Made by a program: the position numbers and the translations under genes. Positions 11,105 through 20,471 of a DNA stretch of 64,000 nucleotides are shown in pieces. The stretch's first letter is position 1; every line of letters starts with the position of its first letter. This DNA is from an uncultured SAR86 cluster bacterium (GTDB taxonomy: Bacteria > Pseudomonadota > Gammaproteobacteria > Magnimaribacterales > D2472), in the NCBI GenBank assembly GCA_905181645.1, contig CAJIYN010000001.1, positions 186,001-250,000 on the forward strand, given 5' to 3'. The notes beneath the pieces were generated by a model. The model made no database searches, was not told the DNA's origin, and was given only the letters and a program-made list of their open reading frames with translations.

Positions 11105-11898
11105 TGGGAACTACAGTATTCTTTGGGGCGGGAAATATAAGTCAGTCAATTATTAAGGGCTTAATTAAAAACGGTGTTTCGAAAAAAGATATTTTGTATA
11201 TAGATAGGAATGCATCCAATAAAAAAATACTATCAAAGATAGGAATCAAACCTATAGATAAAAACCTCTTAAATAATAAAATTGAATCTATTATTCTTGC
11301 TGTAAAGCCAAAAGACGCCCTTCAGGCCTGTAAAGAAATTTCAGATATAACAAATGCTCCAAATATTATTAGTGTGGTTGCAGGCATAAAATTAAAAAAA
11401 ATTGCAAAGTGTTTTGATAAAGCTCAAGTTGTCAGAGCTATGCCTATTACTGCATCTGCTTATGGAAAAGGTATTACAGCAATTTATGGAAAAACTAATT
11501 CAAAAAAACTAATTAGCAGATCAAAAAAACTATTTAGCCAAGTCGGGGCTAGTATTATCCTTAAAAAGGAGTCTGAACTTGATAACTTTACAGGCCTTAT
11601 AGGCAGCGGGCCTGCATATTTCTTCTATCTGCTAAAAGTATATGAAAAACGTGTTCTTAAACTCTGTGATGGTGATAAAAAATTTGCCAATAAGATTATT
11701 AGTAATTTTCTAGATGGCATATCATCTTCTATAGATGATGGCGTGGGTTTAGATGAGGCGATTAATATGATTGCATCCAAAAAAGGTACAACTGAAGCTG
11801 GAATAAATTCTTTAAAAAAAAATAATGTGCTTCAATTATTTGAAAAAGGCATAATTAGTGCTGTTAAAAGATCAAAAGAGATAAGCAATGAATACTAA
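11104..11898 (+). CDS. proC: Pyrroline-5-carboxylate reductase
   Basis: Catalyses the NAD(P)H-dependent last step of proline synthesis. Rossmann motif at the N-terminus (FFGAGNISQSIIKGL), the family motif VVRAMPITASAYGKG, and the C-terminal dimer region FTGLIGSGPAYFFYLL with the end MIASKKGTTEAGINSL. 264 residues, intact. It starts on the yggS stop and overlaps yggT by 11 bases. Confidence 0.95.
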   Translation: MGTTVFFGAGNISQSIIKGLIKNGVSKKDILYIDRNASNKKILSKIGIKPIDKNLLNNKIESIILAVKPKDALQACKEISDITNAPNIISVVAGIKLKKIAKCFDKAQVVRAMPITASAYGKGITAIYGKTNSKKLISRSKKLFSQVGASIILKKESELDNFTGLIGSGPAYFFYLLKVYEKRVLKLCDGDKKFANKIISNFLDGISSSIDDGVGLDEAINMIASKKGTTEAGINSLKKNNVLQLFEKGIISAVKRSKEISNEY

Positions 11899-12386
11899 TC
11901 TAATAAACATTATAGCTCTACTAATTGGGTCACTAAGTTATGCTTTTGTGATTTTATTGGTATTTAGAGTATTAAGGGTGAACTACTTCAATCCTGTAGT
12001 AAAAAGTTTTGTTAATCTTTTAACACCGTTAACTATTATCTTTACTTCTGTTGCAGGAGGAGTTTTTGGAATACTTTTTGCAGCTTTCTTATTTAAATTT
12101 ATAAGTTTTTATATTATTACTGGCTCTGCCTATGAAATCTCAGATCTAATAGTTTATGCAATTTTCAATATACTAAGCAGTATTAGTCAGATTCTTTTAT
12201 TTGCTGTCATTGGTGGAGTTATATTAAGCTGGGTTTCACCAGGAAACCCTCATCCATTGCCTCAGCTTATTGATGAAATATCTAATAAAATATTATCACC
12301 TATAAGAAATTACTTGCCTGATATGGGTGGTCTAGATTTTTCACCTTTACTCGTTTTAATAGCGTCTTAATGCTGGCTTTGAATGA
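11888..12386 (+). CDS. yggT: YggT-family membrane protein
   Basis: Four-helix inner-membrane protein with two YggT repeats; the second ends in the typical ILSWVSPGNPHPLPQLID and SPIRNYLPDMGGLDFSPLLV. The frame breaks near 12362; corrected, it ends LNAGFE at the TGA at 12384-12386, which overlaps the metX start (ATGA). The proC-yggT pairing is widely conserved. Function is poorly known, with a suggested link to osmotic or ion stress. Confidence 0.88.
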
Positions 12387-13499
12387 CCGCCAATAAGAAT
12401 AGGAACTGGTTTAGTTGGAGCAGGACATAACTTTAATTCAGGAATTAAGCTTGAGTCTGGTGAAGTCCTTTCGACCTTTGATCTTATGGTCGATACATAC
12501 GGTGAATTAAATTCTGATAAATCAAATGCAATACTTGTGTGTCATGCATTTTCAGGAAGCCATCATGCAGCAGGCAAATTAGATAATGATGCAAAATCAG
12601 GTTGGTGGGATGAGTTAATAGGTCCAGATAAAGCAATAGACACAAATAAATTTTTTGTCGTTTCACCTAATAATTTAGGCGGCTGCTTTGGTTCAACTGG
12701 GCCAATAAGCATTTGTCCTGAAAATAATGAAGTCTATGGGAAAAACTTTCCCAATATTACTGTTCTTGATTGGGTAAATTCACAAGAGATGCTCCTTAGT
12801 AAGTTAGGCATTAGCTCTTGGGCATGTGTCCTTGGAGGGAGTCTTGGGGGTATGCAAGCTCTTCAATGGACAATAACTTTTCCTGGAAAAGTTAAAAGGG
12901 CTGCTGTTATAGCTGCAGCTGCAAAAGCTAGCTCGCAAAATATAGCATTAAATGAGGTAGGTCGAGAATCTATAAGACATGATACAAATTTTTATGGTGG
13001 AGATTATTTAAAGAATGATACTTTCCCAAAAGACGGTCTTAAGACAGCAAGAATGCTGGCTCACATAACATACCTTTCTGAAGACAATATGAATAAAAGA
13101 TTTGGAAGAAAGATTCAAGATATTGAATCCAGAGTAGATGAATTAGTTGATTATGAAGTTGAAAATTATCTTCAATATAAAGGGAATAAATTTTCCGAAG
13201 CTTTCGATGCGAATACATATATTCTGATGACAAGAGCCATGGATGGTTTTGATCCAGCTAAGGACTTTAATAATGAGTTACAGGAAGCTCTTAAAAATGT
13301 CACTGCGAAGCTTCTTATTATTGGCTTTAAGTCTGACTGGTTATTCCCCCCTGAAAGAGGCAAAGAGATGCAGATAGCTGCTATGCAGTCTGGTATAAAT
13401 TCTTCATATCTGGAATTAGATGGACAACAAGGACATGACAGTTTTTTATTTACTAATGAAAGATACAAAAAAAATCTTGAGGCCTTTTTAGGTAGCTAG
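12383..13499 (+). CDS. metX: Homoserine O-acyltransferase (MetX)
   Basis: Alpha/beta-hydrolase-fold enzyme that acylates homoserine with acetyl- or succinyl-CoA for methionine synthesis. Seen: VCHAFSGSHHAAG (oxyanion region), the nucleophile elbow VLGGSLGGMQALQW with Ser, and the C-terminal GQQGHDSFL with the catalytic His. The N-terminus (GIKLESGEVLSTFDLMVDTY) runs upstream of the first internal ATG; the likely start is the ATG at 12383, followed within a few codons by a one-base shift. metW follows directly, the standard proteobacterial pair. Confidence 0.93.
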
Positions 13500-14093
13500 A
13501 TGAATAATCCTATAACAGACATTGTAAAGAATTGGATTCAGCCATCTAGTAATATTATTGATTTTGGTTGTGGTGATGGCTCTTTGCTCAAAGAGCTTAG
13601 AGATCAAAAACAAACCGTGGGTTATGGGATTGAGATTGATCCAATCGGAATTGCTTTGTGTTTAAAGAAAAATATTCCTGTAATAGAAAAAAATATTGAT
13701 GATGGGATAGATGAATTCTCAGAATGCAGTTTTGATGTTGCAATTATGGCAAGTTCAATACAGTGTCTTAAAGAACCTAATGTTGCTCTAGATAAAATTC
13801 TTAATTTATCTGATAAATGTATTGTTACTATTCCGAACCTTGGATATTGGAGATGCAGACTTGCTCTATTGCTTGGAAGAATGCCTGTTACACCAAGTCT
13901 GCCCTCTAGCTGGTATGGAACAGAAAATATTCATCTGTGCACCATAAAAGATTTTGAGGATCTCTGTGATGCTGAGGGTTTTATTATTGAGGATAGTGTT
14001 CACTTAAATAAGGAAAGGGGTAAGAGTGGGTTTGCTGCGATTGCGCCTAATCTTTTATCTTCTGAAGGAGTCTATTTACTTGCTAGAAAATAA
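13500..14093 (+). CDS. metW: MetW methyltransferase-like partner of MetX
   Basis: Class I SAM-fold protein with motif I VIDFGCGDGSLLKEL and the MetW-typical NLGYWRCRLALLLGRMPVT and SWYGTENIHLCTIKDFEDLC. 197 residues, intact. MetW works with MetX in the acylation of homoserine. It begins on the base after the metX stop (TAGATG). Confidence 0.95.
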   Translation: MNNPITDIVKNWIQPSSNIIDFGCGDGSLLKELRDQKQTVGYGIEIDPIGIALCLKKNIPVIEKNIDDGIDEFSECSFDVAIMASSIQCLKEPNVALDKILNLSDKCIVTIPNLGYWRCRLALLLGRMPVTPSLPSSWYGTENIHLCTIKDFEDLCDAEGFIIEDSVHLNKERGKSGFAAIAPNLLSSEGVYLLARK

Positions 14094-14660
14094 TAAAATA
14101 CTTTTAGCAACTTCGAGGAAGAAGTTGGAAGTGTGAATTTAGAAAAATTTTTAATAACTTTGAAATTGAATCTCAATAGCGTGCTAAATTATTGATGGGC
14201 CTTACGGTCCTAAGTTCTAACTTTTTTAGAAAATGCATTCATAAAATCTATAACTGACTCGTCTGTTTTTCCAAACCCACCAGGTATTGTAACGCCTAAT
14301 TTAGCCGCCATTGATCTTATAAATTCTATAATTTTATTCTGTCTAGACAATAGAAATAAAATCATTGAAGAGCTTAATAAACTGAACGTAAAATCTCTTC
14401 CGGCATACTATGTTTGTGTTTTAGTGGGAGTGTATTCTGCAGATGACCCCATGCCTATTTTTTCTAGTGGTGAAATTCATGGTGAAATTTCTATAGAAAG
14501 TTCTGGTGATGGTGGCTTTGGTTACGATAAGATTTTTTATCCTCATGGGTATAATTTTTCTATGGCAACTATGGACCCAAAAGAAAAAAATAGAATTAGC
14601 CATAGGGCTATAGCTACAAAGCTGTTTTTAGAAAAACTTGAAAGCCTTAGAACCAAGTAA
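14080..14660 (+). pseudogene. rdgB: RdgB/HAM1 XTP-dITP pyrophosphatase, disrupted in the middle
   Basis: The start (TTG at 14080, inside metW) gives KILLATSRKKLE, then after a shift EFRKIFNNFEIES, the usual RdgB opening. The C-terminal half is clear from about 14350: IIEELNKLNVKSLPAYY, GVYSADDPMPIFSSGEIHGE, GDGGFGYDKIFYPHGYNF and DPKEKNRISHRAIATKL (substrate-binding SHR). About 50 residues that should lie between, including the catalytic Asp region, are not recognisable. The intervening DNA (about 14205-14350) reads sensibly on the other strand. RdgB removes non-canonical purine triphosphates. Chimeric or damaged copy. Confidence 0.8.
14205..14350 (-). other. inverted foreign-looking segment inside rdgB
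   Basis: The minus strand here encodes an open, natural-looking peptide: SMAAKLGVTIPGGFGKTDE, continuing SVIDFMNAFSKKVRT and a stop. It replaces the middle of rdgB and its parent protein is not recognised. It looks like the C-terminal end of an unrelated gene inserted backwards. Confidence 0.45.
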
Positions 14661-15480
14661 CGTTCCTATTTCTTTATACATTCATTTTCCTTGGTGTGAA
14701 AAGAAATGTCCCTATTGTGATTTTAATTCTCAGGGTGATAAAAAAGATGGTGATGAAGAGCACTCTATTAGCAATATTAAAAGATTTAGATGATTCTCAT
14801 GAATATATTGGCAATAGAAAATTTAAGTCTCTGTATTTTGGTGGCGGTACCCCTTCTTTAATATCAGTAAAAATAATAGAGAAAATTATCAATAGGCTCA
14901 ATGAGAAGAAACTCCTTGAGGAAGGTTGCGAAGTAAGTTTTGAGCTCAATCCTAAAGAGGTTAAAGAAGACTATATAAACAATTTAGTAAGCATAGGAAT
15001 AAATAGAGTTTCTATTGGTATTCAAAGTTTTGATGCAAACACTCTATCTAGTCCTGATACTATTTCATCACCAGATATTAAGGCAATTGAAATTGCATCT
15101 GGAGTGGAGACTATTGATACAACTATAGATCTAATTTATGGAGTTATGGGGCAAAGCCTAGAATCTTTACAGAAAGATTCCCTAGAACAATTTGTAGCCT
15201 CAAAAGCCAACCATCTCTCCTTGTATCAACTAACCATTGAGCCCAATACAATCTTTTATAAAAAAGAATTACATCTGCCTAGCGATGTATTAATTGAATC
15301 TATGGAAGATGAGGCAAAAGAAATATTAAATAAAAATAATCTTTATCAATATGAGGTCTCATCATGGGCAAAAAAAGGAAGGCAAAGTAAGCATAATATG
15401 AATTATTGGATGTATGGCGATTACCTGGGTCTTGGGTCCAGGCGCTCATAGCAAGACAAGAGCTAACAGATAGCATTAAA
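14638..15480 (+). CDS. hemW: HemW-like radical SAM protein (frameshifted, C-terminus lost)
   Basis: HemW is a radical-SAM heme chaperone, formerly called oxygen-independent coproporphyrinogen oxidase-like. From the TTG at 14638 the sequence reads ISLYIHFPWCEKKCPYCDF, with the CxxxCxxC cluster motif, then after a shift YFGGGTPSLIS, VSFELNPKEVKEDYINNL, GINRVSIGIQSFDANTL and LTIEPNTIFYKKELHLP. It reaches GDYLGLG and, after another shift, GPGAHSKT, after which the family C-terminus (over 100 residues) is missing and a TatD-like piece follows. It overlaps the rdgB end by 23 bases. Confidence 0.85.
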
Positions 15481-15504
15481 AGAATGATTACGTAGACGGA
15501 AGCG

Positions 15505-15645
15505 ATAGAATATTTCATACCAAAAGGGGGTTTTAATAGTTATATTACCTATGTGGTTGATAAATTGGCTACTATTTATGATGTTTCTTTTGAAGAAATT
15601 GTAACTATTACTACTAAAAATTCAAAGGAAGTATTTGGAATCTAA
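15505..15645 (+). pseudogene. C-terminal fragment of a TatD-family hydrolase
   Basis: About 45 codons read FIPKGGFNSYITYVVDKLA then IYDVSFEEIVTITTKNSKEV and end FGI. This matches the last helix region of TatD metal-dependent deoxyribonucleases. No upstream part (metal ligands) is present; the hemW remnant abuts it. Most likely a fragment joined by misassembly or recombination. Confidence 0.6.
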
Positions 15646-15749
15646 TAGTACATCTTATAAAACTCCTATTGGGTTTGCTGAAATTATTGGAGAAAAAATG
15701 ATTGTTAAATCATGAGAACCCTGTAAAACAACAATCACTTTATTAGACT

Positions 15750-15988
15750 AATTCTAGGATTTTTGATCCCATGTTTCATCCTCAGTACTACGAGCTATTC
15801 CTAAATCACTACTTATACCAGTAGTAGGTTCTAAATTTAAAGGAACACCTCCATAAAAAGTTGCTAATTCCATGTAATTAAAAGCCCTCATAAAATGGGC
15901 TTCAGCTAAATATCTGTTTATTACCTCTTGGCTAGCATCTATATTTGGCGTAAGGGCGATAACAATATTTGCTCTATTAATAACCTTA
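15750..15988 (-). pseudogene. fragment of a SusD/RagB-family lipoprotein
   Basis: The minus strand reads INRANIVIALTPNIDASQEV, NRYLAEAHFMRAFNYMELAT, FYGGVPLNLEPTTG and IARSTEDETWDQ. This is the highly characteristic core of SusD-like nutrient-binding proteins of Bacteroidota (RYLAEARFLRAF, FGGVPL). Only about 80 of 500 residues are present. Its upstream edge merges with trmB at a shared ATTAATAGAGCAAATATT stretch. SusD is not expected in a gammaproteobacterium, so the piece is foreign. Confidence 0.75.
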
Positions 15989-16298
15989 TGTCACCAGTAT
16001 TGATTCTGATATTTACAAGACCTAGATCTTGTATTTCACCTATCAAGTAACCTATTCCAGCTAAATATACTTCTGAGCCTATAAATAAAGTATCTGGATT
16101 ATCTTGAGCAAGTGAAATTATGTTTTCACCATTTCCGAAACCTATTTCAAGAATAAGCTTCGAAAAATTAGTTTTTTCTCTACAAATGTCTTCATAACTT
16201 TCAATTAAGAAATTAGGAAGTAGTTTTAGATTGTCTTCTTGGCTTTGAGTGATTCTTCCTCTTCTTTTAACAAAGGAAGGTAAGAATTTGTAACGCAT
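15975..16298 (-). pseudogene. trmB: TrmB tRNA (guanine-N7)-methyltransferase, N-terminal half only
   Basis: tRNA m7G46 methyltransferase. Seen: a start with FVKRRGRITQSQED, motif I LILEIGFGNGENIISLA, FIGSEVYLAGIGYLIGEI and LVNIRINTGDIRLLIEQI. The family continues with a conserved FPDPWPK segment and about 100 more residues; here the frame passes into SusD-like sequence and stops. The gene is therefore truncated at the junction near 15980. Confidence 0.85.
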
Positions 16299-16322
16299 TA
16301 AATTTTAGTGAAGCTGATTTAA

Positions 16323-17184
16323 TTAAGCAGCGTCAGACATAAATGCCTTTAATTTCTTTAATGCTCCATTTTCAATCTGCCTAACTCGTTCTGCAGAAAT
16401 GCTGTATTCAGCTGCAAGGTCATGAAGTGTGACCTTGTCTTCAGACAAGAATCTTCTTTGAATAATATCCTTACTTCTATCATCAAGTATTTTGATTGCT
16501 TTACTTAATCCAGATAGATTAAGTTCTTGTATTTGGCTATTTTCAGCAAGAGTTGCTGGATCAGATCTTTTATCCTCTAAATATTGAGAAGGTGACATCA
16601 TTTCATCTTCAGAATCTCCACCAACCGGACTATCAAAGGCGGCATCACTGGATGATAATCGATTCTCCATATGTAATACGTCTTTGATCTCTACATTAAG
16701 ATCTTTTGCAATTTTTTCTGCCTTCTTCTTTTGTAAGCCATTCAAGTGTTTTTTTCTTACTTCTTAAGTTAAAGAATAATTTACGTTGAGCTTTAGTTGT
16801 TGCTACTTTAACAATTTTCCAGTTTTTAAAGATGTATTCATGAATTTCTGCTTTGATCCAATGAACTGCAAAAGAAACTACTTTTACGCCTCTGCGATAT
16901 TCAAACTTATCAACAGCTTTCATAAGACCAACATTACCTTCTTGAATAATGTCTGCTAGTGGCAACCCGTAACCTTGATAAGATCTAGCAATGTGAACAA
17001 CAAAACGAAGGTGATGAATAACAAGCTGCCTAGCTGCATCTAAATCATCAGCCTCATATAATTTTAAGGCAAGCTCTTGCTCCTGTTCTTTTGTAAGAAT
17101 AGGTATTGAATGAACACATGCTAGGTAAGATTCTATATCCTTACCTGGCGTGGTTAGCTGAATTGGTTGTAACTCTGTTGCCAT
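16323..17184 (-). CDS. rpoH: RNA polymerase heat-shock sigma factor RpoH (frameshifted)
   Basis: Sigma-32 family. Region 2 is clear: [40 protein letters not shown] and [20 protein letters not shown], followed by the RpoH box-like [20 protein letters not shown]. Region 4 reads [18 protein letters not shown] and [21 protein letters not shown] shift near 16742 splits it; the joined product of about 286 residues is the normal length. It transcribes heat-shock genes. Confidence 0.95.
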
Positions 17185-17237
17185 TTATATAAAATTTTTA
17201 TAATTAGATATATTAATTATTAATATATTTATAGTAA

Positions 17238-18272
17238 TTATACCAATTTTTTATAAAATTCGCTTATAAGTCCTAAATATTTGTCTTTTAGGTAGGTATT
17301 TCTGAAGCATACAAAGGCAGGATTTAGGATAGATTCTTCTTTTGTATAGGCTAAAGGTTCTCCTGAAGACATTTGGCTGTTATTTTTCCACCAGCATGTT
17401 CTAATATTGCATGTCCAGCAGCTATATCCCACTCAGATGTAGGCCCAAATCTTGGGTATATATCAGCCTCATTGTACTGGAGAGGTAATGAGAAAAACAA
17501 GCAATTAACAAGAGTATATGCAATATCTTTTCCTAAGCAAAAGTTACTAACTGAGTACCTTGAAAACTTAGACATGACCAAGCTATAATGAGAGACCATC
17601 TTTAGATAAAAGCTTGGTAACCATCTAGGATCATTTGCATTTTCTCACTGAATGAGGTCCGATAACTCTTATGCTGAATAAACCAGGGAATAATTAAAAA
17701 TAGCATCAGAAAGCTGCTATGAATGTTAACCAAGAGATATTTGATACAAATAAAGCTAAAGGGCCTATAAAGAAAAAAAGAGCACCAAATCTAAAGCGTC
17801 TAAGGGGTCTTTGAAAAAATGATCCTGACCAAATTTTTCCAGTTGCTGGAGCCTCAATAATCCCAAATATAGGCATAGTGTTATCAATCAATGCAATATT
17901 AACTGTAAAATTTCCATCTTTATTAATAAACCCTTTAGTCCCATCAAGTGGATCAACTAACCAAAAATAATCATATGGATTTTGATTTTCAGAATGAAAA
18001 GTTTCTTCAGAAATAATAGGAATGTCTGGAGTAATTTCTTTAAGTGATCTGATAATAATATCGTTTGCTCTATTGTCTGCTTCTGTTACAGGCGATCCGT
18101 CTGCTTTAATTTCTGTATTATAAGATTCAGAGTTATAAACTTCCATGATCGCAACAGAGGCTTCTGCTACAGTGTTTTCTAATGGGCAGATTATAAGGAC
18201 GATATCGAGTCTAAGTTCCAAGCTTGGCTTGCTAAATAATACACTTAATATTGATATATTTCTTGAAAACAA
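17238..18272 (-). pseudogene. cysQ: CysQ-like 3'(2'),5'-bisphosphate nucleotidase, interrupted
   Basis: Inositol-monophosphatase-fold, Mg-dependent phosphatase that recycles PAP from sulfate assimilation. N-terminal part: TVAEASVAIMEVYNSE, EIKADGSPVTEADNRAN, PIISEETF and the metal motif FWLVDPLDGTKGFINKDGNF. C-terminal part: ADIYPRFGPTSEWDIAAGHA then ILEHAGGKIT and, after a shift, SSGEPLAYTKEESILNPAF. Between them (about 17600-17815) the sequence is unrelated and membrane-like. The N-terminus before ENTVAEA is also doubtful, so the start is uncertain. Confidence 0.8.
17600..17815 (-). other. unrelated membrane-protein segment within cysQ
   Basis: Following IWSGSFFQ the minus strand encodes RPLRRFRFGALFFFIGPLA, LFVSNISWLTFIAAF and, one base out of frame, MLFLIIPWFIQHKSYRT. 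These are two hydrophobic helices with a basic loop, quite unlike the soluble CysQ fold expected here. It looks like an inserted piece of an integral membrane protein; family not recognised. Confidence 0.45.
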
Positions 18273-18281
18273 TTTTAGAAA

Positions 18282-19015
18282 CTATTTGCAATTAGATTTC
18301 TGAATATTTTTATAGTCTAGAGCTTCTACTATCTTTTGAAAAATTTCAGTATTATCCATTAGACCCGAAAAGGAATCTGCTCCTGGGCCATAAGCATAGA
18401 TGTTTATTGGTGATAAATCGTGACTTGTCGTTGTCCATTGAGCTCGAATGCTTGAGCCTCTGGGTTTTTGTAAAACCAAACCTCCAGTAGCATGGTCTGC
18501 GGTAACTAAAATCAAAGTTTCTTTGTCCTGCTTTGCGAATTCTATTGCGGCTGCAATCGAATCATCAAAGTCAGCAAATTCAGCGAGCATGTACTTCACG
18601 TTATTGTCATGGCCAGCCCAATCAATTTGACTTCCCTCCGACATGAGAAAAAATCCTGGGCAATTCGATGTTTTAGAATCAAGAAAATCTAATGCTGTTA
18701 CTGTCATTTTAAGTTGCGTCGGTGGAGACAATCTTCTGTCCAACCCATCTTCGCCAAATAGCCCAAGCACCCTTGCATGCTGAGCCAGATCATCTTGATC
18801 CAAAGAATTTCCATTATCAATAATGTGTATTGCTTGATCTGATAAGGGCAGTTTAAAAAATTCGGAGCCTCCGCCTAAAGCGATGGCAATGTCTGATTCG
18901 ACTAGCATTTCAGCGATTTTCTTGTGCTTGGAGCGGCTATTAATATGAGCATAAAAAGCGGCTGGGGTCGCATGAGTAATTGAAGAGGTTGCAACTAAGC
19001 CAGTTATTAATTTTT
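18282..19015 (-). pseudogene. phoA: Alkaline phosphatase (PhoA family), C-terminal part
   Basis: Zinc metallophosphatase releasing phosphate from esters. Seen: TGLVATSSITHATPAAFYAH, ALGGGSEFF, GFFLMSEGSQIDWAGHDNN, LILVTADHATGGL and TTTSHDLSPINIYAYGPGAD, the last carrying metal-binding Asp/His residues. The N-terminal third with the phosphoserine (DSAATATA-type) motif is absent; upstream of TGLVATSS the sequence changes to an unrelated secreted protein. A frameshift near 18900 lies within the fragment. Confidence 0.85.
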
Positions 19016-19412
19016 TTTCTTAAGTCACCAAATTCTTCTTTATGACTCATTCTTTCATCAAAGTTCAAAACTTGTGATTTAATTTCATCAATAAAATCAT
19101 TGTCAAATTGATTACTCAAATAGTGAAAAATAGAAGCCGTGTTATGTTCCTCATCAACTAAAATTTTAGAAATGCATGCTTGAGCAAGTTGTTCGTCTAA
19201 TGATTCTCCCCAAGCAATCTCTTTATCCGACTTTTCTACTAATTTAGGATCCAAAATTAATAATATTACAAATCTTTTTACCACAGAGGTTGTTTGTCTT
19301 TTTAATTGCTTTATCGGTTGCTTTTTTAATATTTACAAAACCATTTGACTCGGAATTAGCTACACATAGATAAAGTAAAAATAGAAAAATGATTGAGTTT
19401 TAATGATTTCAT
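19016..19412 (-). CDS. small secreted protein of unknown function, C-terminus cut
   Basis: From the ATG at 19410-19412, allowing a shift, the sequence gives a signal peptide (NSIIFLFLLYLCVANSES) and a basic region with two Cys (NNLCGKKICN). After another shift an acidic helical part follows (LVEKSDKEIAWGESLDEQLA, IFHYLSNQFDNDFIDEI). It then joins abruptly to alkaline phosphatase sequence at about 19016. No family recognised. It diverges from the small gene at 19459. Confidence 0.5.
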
Positions 19413-19458
19413 ATGCTACTGAGATTATAATTGTTTAGTATATTTTAACTTAAAAATT

Positions 19459-19620
19459 ATGAACTTAGAATTAATAGAAAATTTAAAACAAATCCAAAAT
19501 GGCCTTGTTAAACTCAGCATGGATAGAAAAGTCGTACTACCTCATCATAAAACTTTTGAATTAGTTGAAGAAATGCGAGCTGCTGTTAAAAAATCATTGG
19601 AGATTGCTGAAAATGGATAA
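19459..19620 (+). CDS. 53-residue hypothetical protein upstream of a crotonase
   Basis: A short helical protein (MNLELIENLKQIQNGLVKL, ending KKSLEIAENG) whose stop overlaps the start of the enoyl-CoA hydratase gene, giving probable translational coupling. No family recognised. Intact and in a codon style like its neighbour. Confidence 0.55.
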   Translation: MNLELIENLKQIQNGLVKLSMDRKVVLPHHKTFELVEEMRAAVKKSLEIAENG

Positions 19621-20471
19621 TGCTACATGCTTTGAACTAAATATTAAGGATGGTATTGCTCATCTTAAAATGAACAGCCAGATCAATTTAATTCAATGAC
19701 GCGACTCTTCTGGAAAGAATTGCCAGAGATAATTAAAGAAATAGATAAAGGTGCTAAAGCGAGAGTCATTTTATTAACTGGAGAAGGTAAGCATTTTAGT
19801 TCTGGTATGGATCTTGGTAATTTCTCAGCAGGAACTGCAGATAAAAAGAAAGATCCAGCAAGAATGAGAGAGAACTTTTTATCATGAAGTATTAGAGCTT
19901 CAAGATGCTTTTACAGCACTTGAGGAATGTAGAATGCCAACAATCGCTGCAATTCAAGGTGCTTGTGTTGGTGGTGGAATTGATATGGTTGCAGCTTGCG
20001 ACATGAGATATTGCAGTGATGATGCTTTTTTTAAAATAGCAGAAGTTGATATAGGAATTGCTGCTGATGTAGGATAAGCTATCCACTTACTTACCCTAAT
20101 ACCTATTGCTGCAACTTTGTTAATTTGCTTATACTGGTAGAAAATTTGATGCTGTTGAGGCTAAAACGCTAGGAATGGTAAATGAGGTATTTGAATCTTA
20201 TGAAGAGCTAATGGTTGAAGTTAATAAAATAGCTAAAACTATTGCTAGCAAGTCTCCCTTAGTAACAAGGGTCATTAAGAAACAGATTAATTATGCAAGA
20301 GATCATAGCGTGCAAGATTCCTTAGATTATCATGCAGCATGGAATTCAAGTCTATTAAGTGGAAGAGATATGGAGGCCGCCATGACTTCTTATATGAACA
20401 AAGAGACTGGTGAATATGATGATCTTGAGGAGCAAAAAAGTTTTTGGGAAAAAGACGGTTTAGTCCCTTAA
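19613..20471 (+). CDS. Enoyl-CoA hydratase/isomerase family protein (frameshifted)
   Basis: Crotonase-fold enzyme. Start MDNATCFELNIKDGIAHLKM; then after a shift PDQFNSMTRLFWKELPE, RVILLTGEGKHFSSGMDLGN (first oxyanion-hole strand) and TIAAIQGACVGGGIDMVAAC (second oxyanion-hole GG), KIAEVDIGIAADVG, and the C-terminal TLGMVNEVF. Shifts occur near 19682, 19886 and 20075. The SSGMDL and AEVDIGIAADVG motifs resemble delta-3,5-delta-2,4-dienoyl-CoA isomerases (ECH1), so fatty-acid degradation is likely; exact substrate unknown. Confidence 0.85.
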
